A stretch of 64,000 bases of DNA from Tabrizicola sp. TH137 (GCF_002855575.1 NZ_PKRQ01000001.1:124001-188000); one strand, 5' to 3'; counted from the first letter of the stretch, positions 1 through 9,696 are shown. The notes: generated by a model from the letters alone, not told the origin. Made by a program: numbers and translations.

Positions 1-1
1 G

Positions 2-304
2 CTCGCCCCCCACCATGCGGCCCTCAAGGCCCATCCCGCCTGCGCCGTGATGCTGGGCGAGGTCGGCGCCAAAGGCGACCCCCTCACCCATCCCCGCCTG
101 ATGGTGAAGGCCCGCGCCAGCTTCATCGCCCCCGACGATCCCGCCCGCCCCGCCCTGCGCGACCACTGGCTCATCCATCACCCCAAGGCAAAGCTCTATG
201 TCGATTTCGGCGATTTCGCCTTCGTCCGGCTGACGCCCCTCTCCGCCCTGCTCAATGGCGGCTTTGCCCGGGCCTTCCGGCTGTCGCCGGAAGACCTCGG
301 GTAA
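2..304 (+). CDS. HugZ-like / pyridoxamine 5'-phosphate oxidase family protein, C-terminal part
   Basis: This is the last 100 codons of a gene cut by the left window edge; the frame is open from base 2 to the TAA at 302-304. The visible protein carries the pattern L..DPLTHPRL followed by an acidic AxxF, then WL.HHPKAKLYVDFGDF and an NGGFARAF tail. This resembles the split-barrel FMN-binding PNPOx-like domain of HugZ-type heme-utilization proteins. Members bind heme or flavin in the cytoplasm, but the exact reaction cannot be read from this fragment. The GTG at 47 is an internal codon and not a start, because the similarity continues upstream of it. Family assignment is moderately sure; function is inferred. 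Confidence 0.6.
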   Translation, partial: LAPHHAALKAHPACAVMLGEVGAKGDPLTHPRLMVKARASFIAPDDPARPALRDHWLIHHPKAKLYVDFGDFAFVRLTPLSALLNGGFARAFRLSPEDLG

Positions 305-310
305 ACCCGC

Positions 311-2599
311 TCACAACGGATTGTCGCAGCGCACCGTCACCTGCACCCGCCCGCGCACCGCCACGGGCCAGCGCAGATGCACCTCGTTCCGCGCCCCCCC
401 CTGCTCCACCAGCGTGAAGGGCAGCGCCCATTGCGTCACGTTCGACGCAGTGGTGACCGCCCCCTCCGGCATCAGCCCCGTCACCACCCGCGCCCGCCCG
501 CCAAAAGGCAGCCACGGCCCCGGCTGCACCACCCATGTCTCCGCCGCGCTGCCCTGGTTATGCTCGATGATCACCGGGCTGACCGTCATCTGGTCGATGG
601 AATGGAAGGCATTCGCCTCGAAGGTGATGTTGCGGAACCGCGCGGCATCCAGCCCGGCAAAGCTGTCATCCACCCCCTCCACCCGCTCGATGGTCCCGTT
701 GATCGTGCGGAAGGTGTTGTCCGTCACCATCAACCCGTTGATGAAATGCCCCGGCCCGCGCGGCGTCACCACGATCCAGCGGAAGGCGGTGCTCACCCCG
801 CTCGCCATGAAGATATTGCCCGTCACCGTCAGCCCGCCGAAAGACAGCTCATTGCTGAACGACGGTTCGGCATCATGCTCGTTCGACCATTCGAGGAAAC
901 AGTTGTCGATATAGTTCCCCACCACCAGACTGCGCGCATGGGTCGAGGTGAAGACGATCCCCGCCCGCCGCAACCCCGCCTGCTGCTCGTCACCCTGAAA
1001 GAAGTGGTTCGCCACCACCAGATGCCCCGTCCCGCCCAGAATGGCGAAATGGGCAAAGCGCACCACCCGGCACTCGCGCAGCTTGGCGTCATTGGCATTC
1101 ACGTTCAGCGCGATGCTCGTCCGGCTCTGCACCGGCAGAGACTGCTCGTTCGACAGGAACTGACACAGGTCCACCATCAACCCCTGACAGCCCAGCCCCG
1201 GCGAGGTGATCCCCCGGTCCAGCGGCCGATTGAACACGCAATTGTCCACCCGCAGCGCGATCCCCGCCACTGGCAGGAGGATCCCGCTCGCCACCCCGCC
1301 GCAGTCGAACTCCACCTCGCGGAATTCCAGACGGCTCAGATTGGCGAACCCCATCAGATCGACGACATAGCGATAGCGCTCGAAGGTGAAGCTCCGCGTC
1401 CCGGCGGCGGCGAACAGCGGCTGGCTCAACTCCACCGTCCCCGCCGCCACATTCACCGCGCGGACATAGACCTCGCGCCCCACCCCCGTCCCGCTCACCC
1501 GCGCGCCGGGGGCGATATTCGCCGCATTGGCCACCCCGGTCAGCCGCGTCGGGCTGGCGACCGAATAGGTCGCCACCGATGTCGCCACTGCCGTCTCCCA
1601 GGCCGCCCCGTCCTGCGCCTCCAACTGGCCATTGCGGATCACCCGCCGCAGGTTGAACACCGACAGCCCCGTGATCGCCGCAAGGTCCAGCGGCGCCGCC
1701 AGCCGCACCCGCCGCCCCGACAGGTCGAACTCCACATGGTCGCTGAAATTGAACAGGGCCTGCAACGCCTTGCGCAGCCCCGCCTCCTCCCCGCCAAAGG
1801 CCGCCGCATAGGTGTTCAGGTCGAAATTCCGTCGGCAGGTCAGCCGCGCCGTGGCAGGCATGACCACCACCCCCTCGAAATGCACATGGCTTTCAAAGGT
1901 CACGTTCCCGGCCAGCCGATAGGTCCCCGCCGATACCAGCACCGACCGCTGCCCCGCCGCCGCATCCGCCGCCTCGAAGGCCGCCGTGTCATCGGCCACT
2001 CCGTCACCCACCGCGCCATAGTCGCGCACATCGACCCAGGTCATCAGGTTGCGGTGAAAGACCTCGGTCGCATCCTCGACCACGATATCGTCGATCCGCA
2101 GCACGCCGCCCACCGGCCCGGTCAGATCAATCCCCAGATGCCCATAGGCCGGGGCCGTGCCCCAGACCATATCCACCCCGTCCCGATTGCCCGATCCGAT
2201 GATCGCGCTCACCGTCACCACCTGCCCATAGGAGGTCAGCGCCACCCCCGGCCCCACCTGCACCGCGCCGGCCACATTGGCCCCGTTCACCGCCGCCGCG
2301 AAACCCGCGATCCGCACCGTGGGCAACGCGCCCGACAGGCATTTCACCCGCGCCGTGACCCGCAGATACAGCCCCGGCTGAAAGGGGATGCGCTGAAAGG
2401 ACCGCAGCTTCAGCGTGGCGCCCGTCTTCTGCACCTCCAGACAGCCGCCGAAATCCTGATCCGCCGCCACGAAGGCGGCGTTGGCCTGCCCGGCCCAGGA
2501 CCCCTGCCCCGCCAGCCCATCCTCGCGCGACCACAGGCTCAACCCCGCCTCAAAGGCCGGCGGCATCAGCGCCAGCCCCTCCGTCACCGCCTTGTTCAT
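311..2599 (-). CDS. Right-handed beta-helix (pectate lyase / GH28-related) protein
   Basis: A 762-residue protein. An N-terminal jelly-roll-like region (about 1-190) precedes the motif VRDYGAVGDGVADDTAAF near residue 195, the usual entry to a parallel beta-helix of the pectate-lyase-3/GH28-related superfamily. The long C-terminal half is rich in N-x-F and V-x-N-x-F turns typical of helix rungs. Such folds act on or bind polysaccharide, often as tailspike-like or envelope proteins. I see no signal peptide at the chosen ATG (2599), which has GAGGG 5 bases upstream; an alternative start at 2641 adds 14 residues and no export signal. It stands alone between a HugZ-like gene and a DUF4864 gene. 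Substrate and catalytic residues were not identified. Confidence 0.7.
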   Translation of the reverse strand: MNKAVTEGLALMPPAFEAGLSLWSREDGLAGQGSWAGQANAAFVAADQDFGGCLEVQKTGATLKLRSFQRIPFQPGLYLRVTARVKCLSGALPTVRIAGFAAAVNGANVAGAVQVGPGVALTSYGQVVTVSAIIGSGNRDGVDMVWGTAPAYGHLGIDLTGPVGGVLRIDDIVVEDATEVFHRNLMTWVDVRDYGAVGDGVADDTAAFEAADAAAGQRSVLVSAGTYRLAGNVTFESHVHFEGVVVMPATARLTCRRNFDLNTYAAAFGGEEAGLRKALQALFNFSDHVEFDLSGRRVRLAAPLDLAAITGLSVFNLRRVIRNGQLEAQDGAAWETAVATSVATYSVASPTRLTGVANAANIAPGARVSGTGVGREVYVRAVNVAAGTVELSQPLFAAAGTRSFTFERYRYVVDLMGFANLSRLEFREVEFDCGGVASGILLPVAGIALRVDNCVFNRPLDRGITSPGLGCQGLMVDLCQFLSNEQSLPVQSRTSIALNVNANDAKLRECRVVRFAHFAILGGTGHLVVANHFFQGDEQQAGLRRAGIVFTSTHARSLVVGNYIDNCFLEWSNEHDAEPSFSNELSFGGLTVTGNIFMASGVSTAFRWIVVTPRGPGHFINGLMVTDNTFRTINGTIERVEGVDDSFAGLDAARFRNITFEANAFHSIDQMTVSPVIIEHNQGSAAETWVVQPGPWLPFGGRARVVTGLMPEGAVTTASNVTQWALPFTLVEQGGARNEVHLRWPVAVRGRVQVTVRCDNPL

Positions 2600-2706
2600 C
2601 GCATCCCTCGCCGCGTTTTCACCCGCAGCAAGGGCTATCAAGGCAGGGTTAACGGGTTGTCAGACCAGCGCGCGGTCCTGGGCCGCAGGCCGCAGCAGGC
2701 TCAGGC

Positions 2707-3120
2707 TCAGGCCCCGACCCCCGGCTCCGGCAAAAGCTGCACACCGTTGATCTGCCACCCTTCCGGCCCCTCCACCATCTGATAGTCAAGGATATGGGTC
2801 TTCCCCGCCTGATCGGTGATCATCACCTTCTGCCACAGCCGCCCGCCCACCTCGCGCTGCTCCAGCATCCGCACCGATCCGGGCCGATGCACCATCGGAT
2901 AGCCCTGCTTCACCATCGCCCCGAAATTCTCGGGCGACATGAAGATCGACTTGATGGAAGGCGAGGCAAAGGTGAAGGCCGTGGCGAAATCATCCGCCTT
3001 GAAGGCCTCGATCTGGTTCAGGATGGTCTGTTCGATCGGATTGTCCTGCGCGGCCACGGGGGCGGCAACAGGCAGGCTCAGGCAAAACGCAGTCAGCAGT
3101 CCAAAGGCGATGCGGCGCAT
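2707..3120 (-). CDS. DUF4864 domain protein, exported
   Basis: A 137-residue protein starting at the ATG at 3120, which has GGGAGG 6 bases upstream; an in-frame ATG at 3135 lacks such a site. Residues 1-25 are a clear Sec signal peptide (basic start, hydrophobic core, cleavage after an AxA-like site before QDNP). The mature part begins with a helix IEQTILNQIEAFKADDFATAF and continues as a small alpha+beta domain ending in WQINGVQLLP, the pattern of DUF4864, an NTF2/Cif-like periplasmic domain of unknown function. A TGTGCCGC-type repeat (3331-3384) lies between this gene and lysK upstream. No partner is evident. Confidence 0.8.
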   Translation of the reverse strand: MRRIAFGLLTAFCLSLPVAAPVAAQDNPIEQTILNQIEAFKADDFATAFTFASPSIKSIFMSPENFGAMVKQGYPMVHRPGSVRMLEQREVGGRLWQKVMITDQAGKTHILDYQMVEGPEGWQINGVQLLPEPGVGA

Positions 3121-3330
3121 GGCGGCCTCCCTCAAAGCGTCCCCAAGGGAAGCTTAGGGCCATGCGCCCGCTGGTCAACTCAGGTCACCCCTCCCGGAAC
3201 CCCCAGACCGACCGCCGCCCAGGAAACCCGGCCCCGCGCCGGGGCCTCCGGCGCATTCCAGCCGCAGCGGGTCCGCCTGTGCAGCCACGCACCCTTAACC
3301 GGAAAACCACCCGCTTCCCTGCCCGAATTT

Positions 3331-3384
3331 GTATGTACACTTTGCTGCACAAAAAGCGGCACAGAATGCGGCACAGCCGTTTTC
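3331..3384 (-). repeat. TGTGCCGC 12-bp-periodic 3' element, copy A
   Basis: The plus strand shows GCTGCACA at 3344, GCGGCACA at 3356 and GCGGCACA at 3368, exactly 12 bp apart, followed by GCCGTTTT. Read on the minus strand, as the 3' side of lysK, this is AAAACGGC, three TGTGCNGC boxes and CAAAGTGTACAT. Three further copies lie at 10669, 34125 and 53898. This copy has lost the TGGCCAC end, being GTGTACATAC instead. Confidence 0.75.
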
Positions 3385-3421
3385 CCCAGGGACCGCCGGA
3401 TTTCCCGGCAATCCCCAAAGG

Positions 3422-4999
3422 TTAAGCCAACTCCCCCGCCAGCGCCCGATCCATCAGCGCCACGGTTTCCTTCACCCCATAAAGCGCGACGAACCCGCCG
3501 AAACGCGGCCCCTCGCTCGCCCCCAGCAGCACCTCATAAAGCGCCTTGAACCAGTCCCGCAGCGGCTCGAACCCATGCTCCTTGCCCACCGCAAAGACCA
3601 TGGATTGCAGCGCATCCGCATCCTGCCCGCCCTCCCAGGCGACCAGCCGCCCCCGCAGATCGACCATCGCCGCCCGCTCCTTCTCATCCGGCAGACGGAA
3701 CTGCCGCGTGGGCGCGATCTTGTCCGCGAAATAGCGCACCGCAAAGCCTGCGGCGGCATCCAGATCGGGATGCGTCTCGGGGCTCGCCTCCGGCGCATAG
3801 GCCCGGATATAGCCCCACAAGCCCTTGGAATCCTTGGCCCCCGCCACGCTGGCAAGGTTCAGGAGCATGCTGAACGGCACCACCATCCGGCTCTCCGGCG
3901 GGTTACCGCCATGGATGTGCCAGACCGGATTGTTCACCTGGCCATCCACATCCTGCGCGGGGTAAGCCTTCAACTGCTGGTGGTATTCATCCACCGCCCG
4001 CGGGATCACATCGAAATGCATCCGCTTCGCCGTCTTGGGCTTCTGATACATGAAATAGGACAGGCTCTCCGTCGCCGCATAGGTCAGCCATTCGTCGATG
4101 GTCAGCCCGTTCCCCTTCGACTTGGAAATCTTCTGCCCCTGATCATCCAGGAACAGCTCATAGGTCATGTGATTGGGCTTCCGCCCCCCCAGCACCTCGC
4201 AGATCCCGTCATAGATCGGCGTGTTGGTGGAATGGTCCTTCCCATACATCTCGAAATCCACACCCAGCGCCGCCCAGCGCGCCCCGAAGTCCGGCTTCCA
4301 CTGCAACTTCACATGCCCCCCGGTGACCGGCAGCGTCCACTCCCGCCCCTCCTCGTCATCGAAGGTGATCTCGCCCCGCACCGCATCCACATTCTTCATC
4401 GGCACATAAAGCACCCGCCCCGTTTCCGGGTGGATCGGCAGGAAACAGCTATAGGTCTGCTGCCGTTCCTCGCGCAGCGACGCCAGCATGATCGCCATGA
4501 TCGCGTCATAGCGCTCCGCCGCCAGCCGCAGCGTCGCATCGAACCGGCCCGACTTGTAGAACTCCGTCGCGCTGATGAACTCGTATTCAAACCCGAAGGT
4601 ATCGAGGAACCGCCGCAACATCGCATTGTTGTGGTGACCAAAGCTCTCATACTGCCCATAGGGATCGGGGACCGATGTCAGCGGCTTCTGCATGTGCTGA
4701 CGCAACATCTCCTGTTGCGGCACATTTTCCGGCACCTTCCGCATCCCGTCCACATCATCCGAGAAACAGATCAGCCGCGTCGGAATATCGCTGATCACCT
4801 CAAAGGCCCGGCGGATCATCGTCGTCCGCGCCACCTCGCCAAAGGTCCCGATATGCGGCAGGCCGGACGGCCCATAGCCCGTCTCGAACAGCACATAACC
4901 CTTCTCCGGGTCCTTCTTCTCATAGCGTTTGAGGATCGCGCGCGCCTCTTCAAAGGGCCAGGCTTTCGATTTCATCGCGGCGTCACGCAGGGCAGACAT
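3422..4999 (-). CDS. lysK: Lysyl-tRNA synthetase, class I
   Basis: A 525-residue enzyme that charges tRNA-Lys with lysine in the cytoplasm. The class I signature is complete: PHIGT (residues 48-52, equivalent to HIGH) after GPSGL, and KISKS at 290-294. This is the archaeal-type class I LysRS that most alphaproteobacteria use instead of the class II LysS. The ATG at 4999 is preferred over the in-frame TTG at 5005 because GAGGA sits 6 bases upstream of it. The gene is divergent from the terB-like gene, with 112 bp between them, and a repeat element lies 38 bp past its stop. Length and motifs are normal for the family. Confidence 0.96.
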   Translation of the reverse strand: MSALRDAAMKSKAWPFEEARAILKRYEKKDPEKGYVLFETGYGPSGLPHIGTFGEVARTTMIRRAFEVISDIPTRLICFSDDVDGMRKVPENVPQQEMLRQHMQKPLTSVPDPYGQYESFGHHNNAMLRRFLDTFGFEYEFISATEFYKSGRFDATLRLAAERYDAIMAIMLASLREERQQTYSCFLPIHPETGRVLYVPMKNVDAVRGEITFDDEEGREWTLPVTGGHVKLQWKPDFGARWAALGVDFEMYGKDHSTNTPIYDGICEVLGGRKPNHMTYELFLDDQGQKISKSKGNGLTIDEWLTYAATESLSYFMYQKPKTAKRMHFDVIPRAVDEYHQQLKAYPAQDVDGQVNNPVWHIHGGNPPESRMVVPFSMLLNLASVAGAKDSKGLWGYIRAYAPEASPETHPDLDAAAGFAVRYFADKIAPTRQFRLPDEKERAAMVDLRGRLVAWEGGQDADALQSMVFAVGKEHGFEPLRDWFKALYEVLLGASEGPRFGGFVALYGVKETVALMDRALAGELA

Positions 5000-5055
5000 C
5001 GGCAATCCTCAGGGAAGATGCGGAAACCCCATGCCTCCGCAACCCCCGTCCTCTA

Positions 5056-5084
5056 TTGCCGCCCCCGCATCGCGTCAATAATCT
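5056..5084 (+). promoter_or_regulatory. Candidate sigma-70 promoter of the terB-like gene
   Basis: TTGCCG (5056-5061), a 17 bp spacer and TAATCT (5079-5084). A start near 5091 would leave a 5' leader of about 20 bases containing the AAAGGAG ribosome site of the gene at 5112. The match is good but was judged by eye. Confidence 0.4.
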
Positions 5085-5111
5085 CCGGCCCGAACCGCAA
5101 AGGAGTCCCCC

Positions 5112-5531
5112 ATGTCCGACACTGCCCCGATGTCCGCACAGGACGCGCTCATCGCCGTCATGGTCGCCTGCTCGGCCTCCGACCAGAACATGCGCACAGC
5201 GGAACTGGTGGCGATCCAGCGCATGGTGAACCACATGCCGGTCTTCGCCGATTACGATCAGGACCGCATCCGCCGGATCAGCCAGATCGTCTTCGACCTC
5301 TTCGAAGAGGAAGACGGTCTCGACGCCCTCTTCGGCCTGATCCGCGACGCCCTGCCCGAACGTCTCCACGAAACCGCCTATGCCCTGGCCTGCGACGTGG
5401 TCACCGCCGATGGCAATCACAACGAGGTGGAACTGAGGATGCTCGATGAAGTGCGCGAAGAGTTGAAGGTCGATCGCCTCCACGCCGCCGCCATCGAATG
5501 GGGCGCCCGCGTCCGCCACATGAAACCCTGA
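5112..5531 (+). CDS. TerB-family (tellurite-resistance-like) protein
   Basis: A 139-residue all-helical acidic protein. The pairs VMVACSASDQNM....ELVAIQRM near the N-terminus and ACDVVTADGNHNEVELRMLDEV near the C-terminus are the two acidic metal-binding-like helices of the TerB fold. Stand-alone TerB proteins are common in Rhodobacteraceae. Despite the name, they are not proven to give tellurite resistance without the rest of a ter operon, and none is seen here. The start is supported by AAAGGAG 8 bases upstream. The gene is monocistronic and ends before a GC-rich hairpin (5611-5633). Confidence 0.8.
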   Translation: MSDTAPMSAQDALIAVMVACSASDQNMRTAELVAIQRMVNHMPVFADYDQDRIRRISQIVFDLFEEEDGLDALFGLIRDALPERLHETAYALACDVVTADGNHNEVELRMLDEVREELKVDRLHAAAIEWGARVRHMKP

Positions 5532-5581
5532 CCCGGACGCCCCACCCGCCGTCCCGTCACGCCATCCCCGCCCGCCCTTCA

Positions 5582-5633
5582 CTTTCTGTCGAAAAACATC
5601 CTCGGGGGGTCCGGGGGGCAGACAGCCCCCCGG
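5582..5633 (+). terminator. TATCCTC-type GC hairpin, copy 1 (probable terminator)
   Basis: CTTTCTGTC, an A-rich stretch and CATCCTC then GGGGGGT lead into a perfect 9-bp stem CCGGGGGGC (5611-5619) / GCCCCCCGG (5625-5633) with loop AGACA. It lies between the convergent 3' ends of terB (5531) and dacB (5702), so it may serve both. Similar sequences occur at 28221 and 50962. No U-tract follows, so classical intrinsic termination is not certain. Confidence 0.55.
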
Positions 5634-5701
5634 TCCGACGCGCGAACCGGGCGCACCGCCCCGCCCCACGCCGTAGGGCGGGGTTCACCCCGCCCCCCGC
5701 C

Positions 5702-7174
5702 TCACGCATAAAGCCCCGCCCAGCGCGCGATCAGCTGCCCCTGCAACCGCCGCGCCCGTCGCGTCCAGGCCTTGCCGCCCTCCGGCTGCTCCCGCTCGGC
5801 CACCGACAGCCGATCCCGCCGCGCCGCATCCGCGCAGAAAATAGCGAAGGCCATCTCCCGCCCCGAAGGCGGCTGCACATAGCCCACCAGCGCCGAAACG
5901 AAGTTCAGCGTCCCGGTCTTGCCGATCACCTGCACCGGGCTTTCGATCTCTTCCCCGTCGCCGCCGCGCATCCCCAGATCGCGCAGCACCGCCTTCAACT
6001 GCCCGCCGGTCTGCGTCCCCTGCGCCGCGACAAGCGCCCGCACCATCTCCTCCGCGCTGATCCGGCTCTCGCCCCCCAGCCCCGAATGATCGACGAAGCG
6101 CCCCTCCGCCCCCAGCCGCTGCCGCGCCCAGTCCGACATCGCCCCTCCCGAGGCGCGCAAGCCACCCGCCCCCGACGCCGTCAGCCCCACCACCTCCGCC
6201 GTCAGATTGGTGGACCAGCGCAGCATCCGCCGCAGGATGTCGGCCAAGGGGTCGCTGCGATGCTCGGCCAGCACCTGCCCGCCCGCGGGCCCCCGCGCCG
6301 CCCGCTTCGGCGCGGGCAGCTCGATCCCCTGCGCTGCCGCCAGCGTCTGGAACACCTCCGCCGCATAGGCCCCCGGATTGCGCACCGGCAGCCAGCGGCT
6401 GCCGCCCTTGCCCAGAGCCTCCGAGGCCACGGTCCATTCCTCCGCCCCGCCCCGCGCCCGCCAGGTGAAGAGCGGCGCCTCCCGCCGCACCACCTCCATC
6501 CGCGCCATCCGCACCGGGGGGGCAAAGCGCTCCCCCCGTGCATCCATCGCCACGCCCCAGCCCCCCTCGGCCCGCCGCCATTCGAAATGCACGCGGTTGT
6601 AATTCAGGTTCAGCCCCGAAATCGCGGGGTTATACCCAACATGATCCGGCTGATCCCCGGCAATCTCCTCCAGCGCAGGCAGCGCCGCATCGACATAGAG
6701 GAAATCCCCCTGCACCCTCCGCAGCCCCGTCGCCGCCAGCCGCGCCGCCAGATCGCCCATCCGGTCGGTATCCAGTTCCGGGTCCCCCGTCCCGATCAGG
6801 ACAAGATCGCCCTCCAGCACCCCCCCCCGCAACGCGCCCGCCGCCACGACCTGCGTCACGAAGCGATACCCCGCCCCCAGCCGCTCCAGCGCATAAAGCG
6901 CCGTCACCGCCTTGGCCGTGCTCGCGGGCGGCAATTCCGTCCGCCCCTCCATCGTCTCCAATATCCGCCCGCTGCGCGCCTCGGCCACCGCATAGCCCAC
7001 CACGCCGCCCAGCTTCGCCGCCGCGATCAGCGCGCCAGGCTCCGCCGCCCCCGCCACCGCCGACCCGCCAGAAGGTCGCGCCACGGGCCGGGGGCTGACC
7101 ACCAGCCCCTCGCCCAAGGCAGGCCCCGCCAGCCCTGCCAGCACACCCCCCAGAAGGAACCGCCGCGATACCAT
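5702..7174 (-). CDS. dacB: D-alanyl-D-alanine carboxypeptidase/endopeptidase (PBP4, DacB-like)
   Basis: A 490-residue periplasmic penicillin-binding protein of the S13 family that trims or cleaves peptidoglycan cross-links. Residues 1-22 form an RR-containing export signal (SRRFLLGG). The nucleophile motif STAK is at 85-88, the second motif reads HSGLGGESR in the usual SxN region, and the third is KTGT followed by LNFVSALVGY. The large insertion between the first two motifs is typical of PBP4. The start at 7174 is favoured over the GTG at 7177 by spacing to a GGGGG ribosome site. It lies downstream of nadD with a 107 bp gap, so co-transcription is possible but not obvious. Confidence 0.9.
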   Translation of the reverse strand: MVSRRFLLGGVLAGLAGPALGEGLVVSPRPVARPSGGSAVAGAAEPGALIAAAKLGGVVGYAVAEARSGRILETMEGRTELPPASTAKAVTALYALERLGAGYRFVTQVVAAGALRGGVLEGDLVLIGTGDPELDTDRMGDLAARLAATGLRRVQGDFLYVDAALPALEEIAGDQPDHVGYNPAISGLNLNYNRVHFEWRRAEGGWGVAMDARGERFAPPVRMARMEVVRREAPLFTWRARGGAEEWTVASEALGKGGSRWLPVRNPGAYAAEVFQTLAAAQGIELPAPKRAARGPAGGQVLAEHRSDPLADILRRMLRWSTNLTAEVVGLTASGAGGLRASGGAMSDWARQRLGAEGRFVDHSGLGGESRISAEEMVRALVAAQGTQTGGQLKAVLRDLGMRGGDGEEIESPVQVIGKTGTLNFVSALVGYVQPPSGREMAFAIFCADAARRDRLSVAEREQPEGGKAWTRRARRLQGQLIARWAGLYA

Positions 7175-7281
7175 CACATCCCCCCGCCCAGAAAGCCAAA
7201 GCCCAGACCGCTAAACCCCAGACCGGCGAACCCTAGCCAAAGCCCCGCCACTCCGGCAAGCGTCCCGCCGTCACATCCGCC

Positions 7282-7878
7282 TCAGCCCCGCCATTCTCCC
7301 CGCGCCCGGATCGCGCTGGACGAAGACCCATCCATCGGCAGGTTCACGAAGCACCAGGCCGGCGCATCCCGCACCCGCAGCACCTCGCCCCGCGCCACCC
7401 GCTCGCCCCGGAAGATGCGCGCGGCCTTCGACACGCGCCCCCGCACCCCCCAGCCGGGCCGCGCCAGCACCCCCACCGGCACCATCCGCAGGATATCCCC
7501 CCACCGCTCCCAGCGGTGGAACTGGCCCAGATTATCCGCCCCCATCAGCCAGACAAAGCGCACGCCGGGATAGATCGCGGCCAGCCGCTCCAGCGTCTCT
7601 GCCGTGAACCGCGTGCCCAGCCGCGCCTCCAGATCGCTCACCACCACGCGCGGATCACGCATCACCGCCCGCGCCCGCGCCATCCGCAGGTCGAGCGGCG
7701 CAGGCCCCCGCGCCTTCAGCGGATTGCCGGGCGAGACCAGCCACCAGACCCGGTCCAGCCCCATCCGCTTCAGCGCCTCGCGCGTGATGTGAACATGCCC
7801 CCCATGCGCCGGATCGAAAGACCCGCCCAGAAGCCCGATCACCATCCCTCTCCGCGCCACGGGAAATCCTGCCCGCAC
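7282..7878 (-). CDS. nadD: Nicotinate-nucleotide adenylyltransferase
   Basis: A 198-residue enzyme that adenylates nicotinate mononucleotide in NAD synthesis. The nucleotidyltransferase motif [15 protein letters not shown] is near the N-terminus, and the second motif [10 protein letters not shown] is at the C-terminus. I choose the GTG at 7878 because GGAGGG lies 4-5 bases upstream and the resulting start MRAGFPVA matches the usual Rhodobacterales form. An ATG at 7845 would begin just before the catalytic strand, and a TTG at 7917 has no ribosome site. In many bacteria rsfS follows nadD; here dacB does. The gene is divergent from ettA. Confidence 0.93.
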   Translation of the reverse strand: MRAGFPVARRGMVIGLLGGSFDPAHGGHVHITREALKRMGLDRVWWLVSPGNPLKARGPAPLDLRMARARAVMRDPRVVVSDLEARLGTRFTAETLERLAAIYPGVRFVWLMGADNLGQFHRWERWGDILRMVPVGVLARPGWGVRGRVSKAARIFRGERVARGEVLRVRDAPAWCFVNLPMDGSSSSAIRARGEWRG

Positions 7879-7937
7879 GCCGCCCTCCGCTGCCAGTCCG
7901 GCAAAAAGCCCAATCAACGCGCCCCAATCACCTTACG

Positions 7938-7966
7938 TTGCCACTGTCCAGCATAATCGCTACATG
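7938..7966 (+). promoter_or_regulatory. Candidate sigma-70 promoter of ettA
   Basis: TTGCCA (7938-7943), a 17 bp spacer and TACATG (7961-7966), 42 bp before the ettA ATG at 8008. It sits in the nadD/ettA divergent region. By-eye match only. Confidence 0.35.
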
Positions 7967-8007
7967 GTCCCCCAACACGCATCGGGATTCAGTGCAGGAG
8001 CGGCAGG

Positions 8008-9663
8008 ATGGCCTCGTATCAATACGTCTACCACATGGATGGCGTCTCCAAGACCTATCCGGGCGGCAAGAAGGTGTTCGAGAACATCCGCCTCAACTTC
8101 CTGCCCGGCGTGAAGATCGGCGTCGTCGGCGTGAACGGCGCGGGGAAATCCACCCTGCTGCGCGTCATGGCCGGATGGGACAAGGATTTTCAGGGCGAAG
8201 CCTGGGCCGCCAAGGGCGCCAAGGTCGGCTACCTGCCGCAGGAACCGCAACTCGACCCGAACCTGACGGTGCGCGAAAACGTCAAGCTCGGCGTCGCGGA
8301 AAAGCAGGGCAAGCTCGACCGCTACAACGAACTTGCCATGAACTATTCGGACGAAACCGCCGAAGAGATGGCGAAGCTGCAGGACGAGATCGACGCCGAA
8401 AACCTCTGGGACCTCGACAGCCAGATCGACGTCGCGATGGAGGCGCTGCGCTGCCCGCCCGATGACGCCAATGTCGAAACCCTGTCCGGCGGCGAACGCC
8501 GCCGCGTCGCGCTCTGCAAGCTCCTGCTCGAAGCGCCCGACATGCTGCTCCTCGACGAACCGACGAACCACCTCGATGCCGAAACCATCGCCTGGCTGCA
8601 AAAGCACCTGATCGAATACAAGGGCACGATCCTGACCGTGACCCACGACCGCTATTTCCTCGACGACATCACCACCTGGATTCTGGAACTGGAACGCGGC
8701 CGCGGCATCCCGCATGAGGGCAACTATTCCTCCTGGCTGGATGCCAAGGCCAAGCGCCTCGCGCAGGAGGCGCGCGAAGACAAGGCCAAGCAGAAGGTGC
8801 TGGAAAAGGAACTGGAATGGATCCGCGCGGGCGCCAAGGCCCGTCAGGCCAAATCCAAGGCCCGTATCCAGGCCTATGAAAAGATGGCCGACGAGTCGGT
8901 CAAGGAACTGGTCGGCCGCGCGCAGATCATCATCCCGCACGGCCCCCGCCTCGGCTCCAAGGTCATCGAATTCGAAAACGTCTCCAAGGCCCTGGGCGAC
9001 AAGCAACTGATCGAGAACCTCTCCTTCTCGCTGCCCCCCGGCGGCATCGTGGGCGTGATCGGGCCGAACGGCGCGGGCAAATCCACGCTGATGAAGATGA
9101 TCACCGGGCAGGAAAAGCCCGACAGCGGCACAATCACCCTCGGGGATACCGTGCAGCTCTCCTATGTCGATCAGTCGCGCGACGCGCTCGACCCCAACAA
9201 GAACGTCTGGGAAGAGATCACCGATGCGCTCGACGTCGTGGTCCTTGGCGATGCCGAGGTGAACAGCCGCGCCTATTGCTCCTCCTTCAACTTCAAGGGC
9301 TCGGATCAGCAAAAGAAGGTCGGCATCCTCTCGGGCGGGGAACGCAACCGGGTGCATATGGCAAAGCTGCTGAAATCCGGCGGCAACGTCCTCCTGCTTG
9401 ACGAACCGACCAACGATCTGGACGTGGAAACGCTTCAGGCGCTGGAAGCGGCCATCGAGGAATTCGCAGGCTGCGCGGTCATCATCTCGCACGACCGCTT
9501 CTTCCTCGACCGTCTTTGCACGCATATCCTCGCCTTTGAAGGCGACGCCCATGTGGAATGGTTCGAAGGCAACTTCCAGGATTACGAGGAAGACAAGATC
9601 CGCCGCCTCGGCCCGGATTCGGTGCAGCCCAAGCGGGTGAAATACAAGAAGTTCTCGCGCTGA
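8008..9663 (+). CDS. ettA: Energy-dependent translational throttle protein EttA (ABC-F ATPase)
   Basis: A 551-residue soluble ABC-F protein with two ATPase domains. Walker A GVNGAGKST is at 41-49 and GPNGAGKST starts the second cassette. Both signature sequences (LSGGERRRV and LSGGERNRV) and both Walker B/LLLDEPTN stretches are intact. Between the domains is the basic linker with ARQAKSKARIQAYEKM, which contacts P-site tRNA. EttA binds the ribosomal E site and gates entry into elongation according to ADP/ATP. No membrane domain is present. AGGAG 8 bases upstream supports the start. The gene is followed directly by the REP array. Confidence 0.95.
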   Translation: MASYQYVYHMDGVSKTYPGGKKVFENIRLNFLPGVKIGVVGVNGAGKSTLLRVMAGWDKDFQGEAWAAKGAKVGYLPQEPQLDPNLTVRENVKLGVAEKQGKLDRYNELAMNYSDETAEEMAKLQDEIDAENLWDLDSQIDVAMEALRCPPDDANVETLSGGERRRVALCKLLLEAPDMLLLDEPTNHLDAETIAWLQKHLIEYKGTILTVTHDRYFLDDITTWILELERGRGIPHEGNYSSWLDAKAKRLAQEAREDKAKQKVLEKELEWIRAGAKARQAKSKARIQAYEKMADESVKELVGRAQIIIPHGPRLGSKVIEFENVSKALGDKQLIENLSFSLPPGGIVGVIGPNGAGKSTLMKMITGQEKPDSGTITLGDTVQLSYVDQSRDALDPNKNVWEEITDALDVVVLGDAEVNSRAYCSSFNFKGSDQQKKVGILSGGERNRVHMAKLLKSGGNVLLLDEPTNDLDVETLQALEAAIEEFAGCAVIISHDRFFLDRLCTHILAFEGDAHVEWFEGNFQDYEEDKIRRLGPDSVQPKRVKYKKFSR

Positions 9664-9696
9664 CGGGCGGGTCAGAAGCCCACTCCGGTTCACCCC

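Noticed and set aside
311-2599. Prophage remnant based on the tailspike-like beta-helix
   Set aside because: No other phage gene lies nearby; neighbours are chromosomal housekeeping genes.
5112-5531. Tellurite-resistance locus
   Set aside because: Only a lone TerB-like gene is present, with no terA, terC, terD or terZ; the name reflects the fold only.
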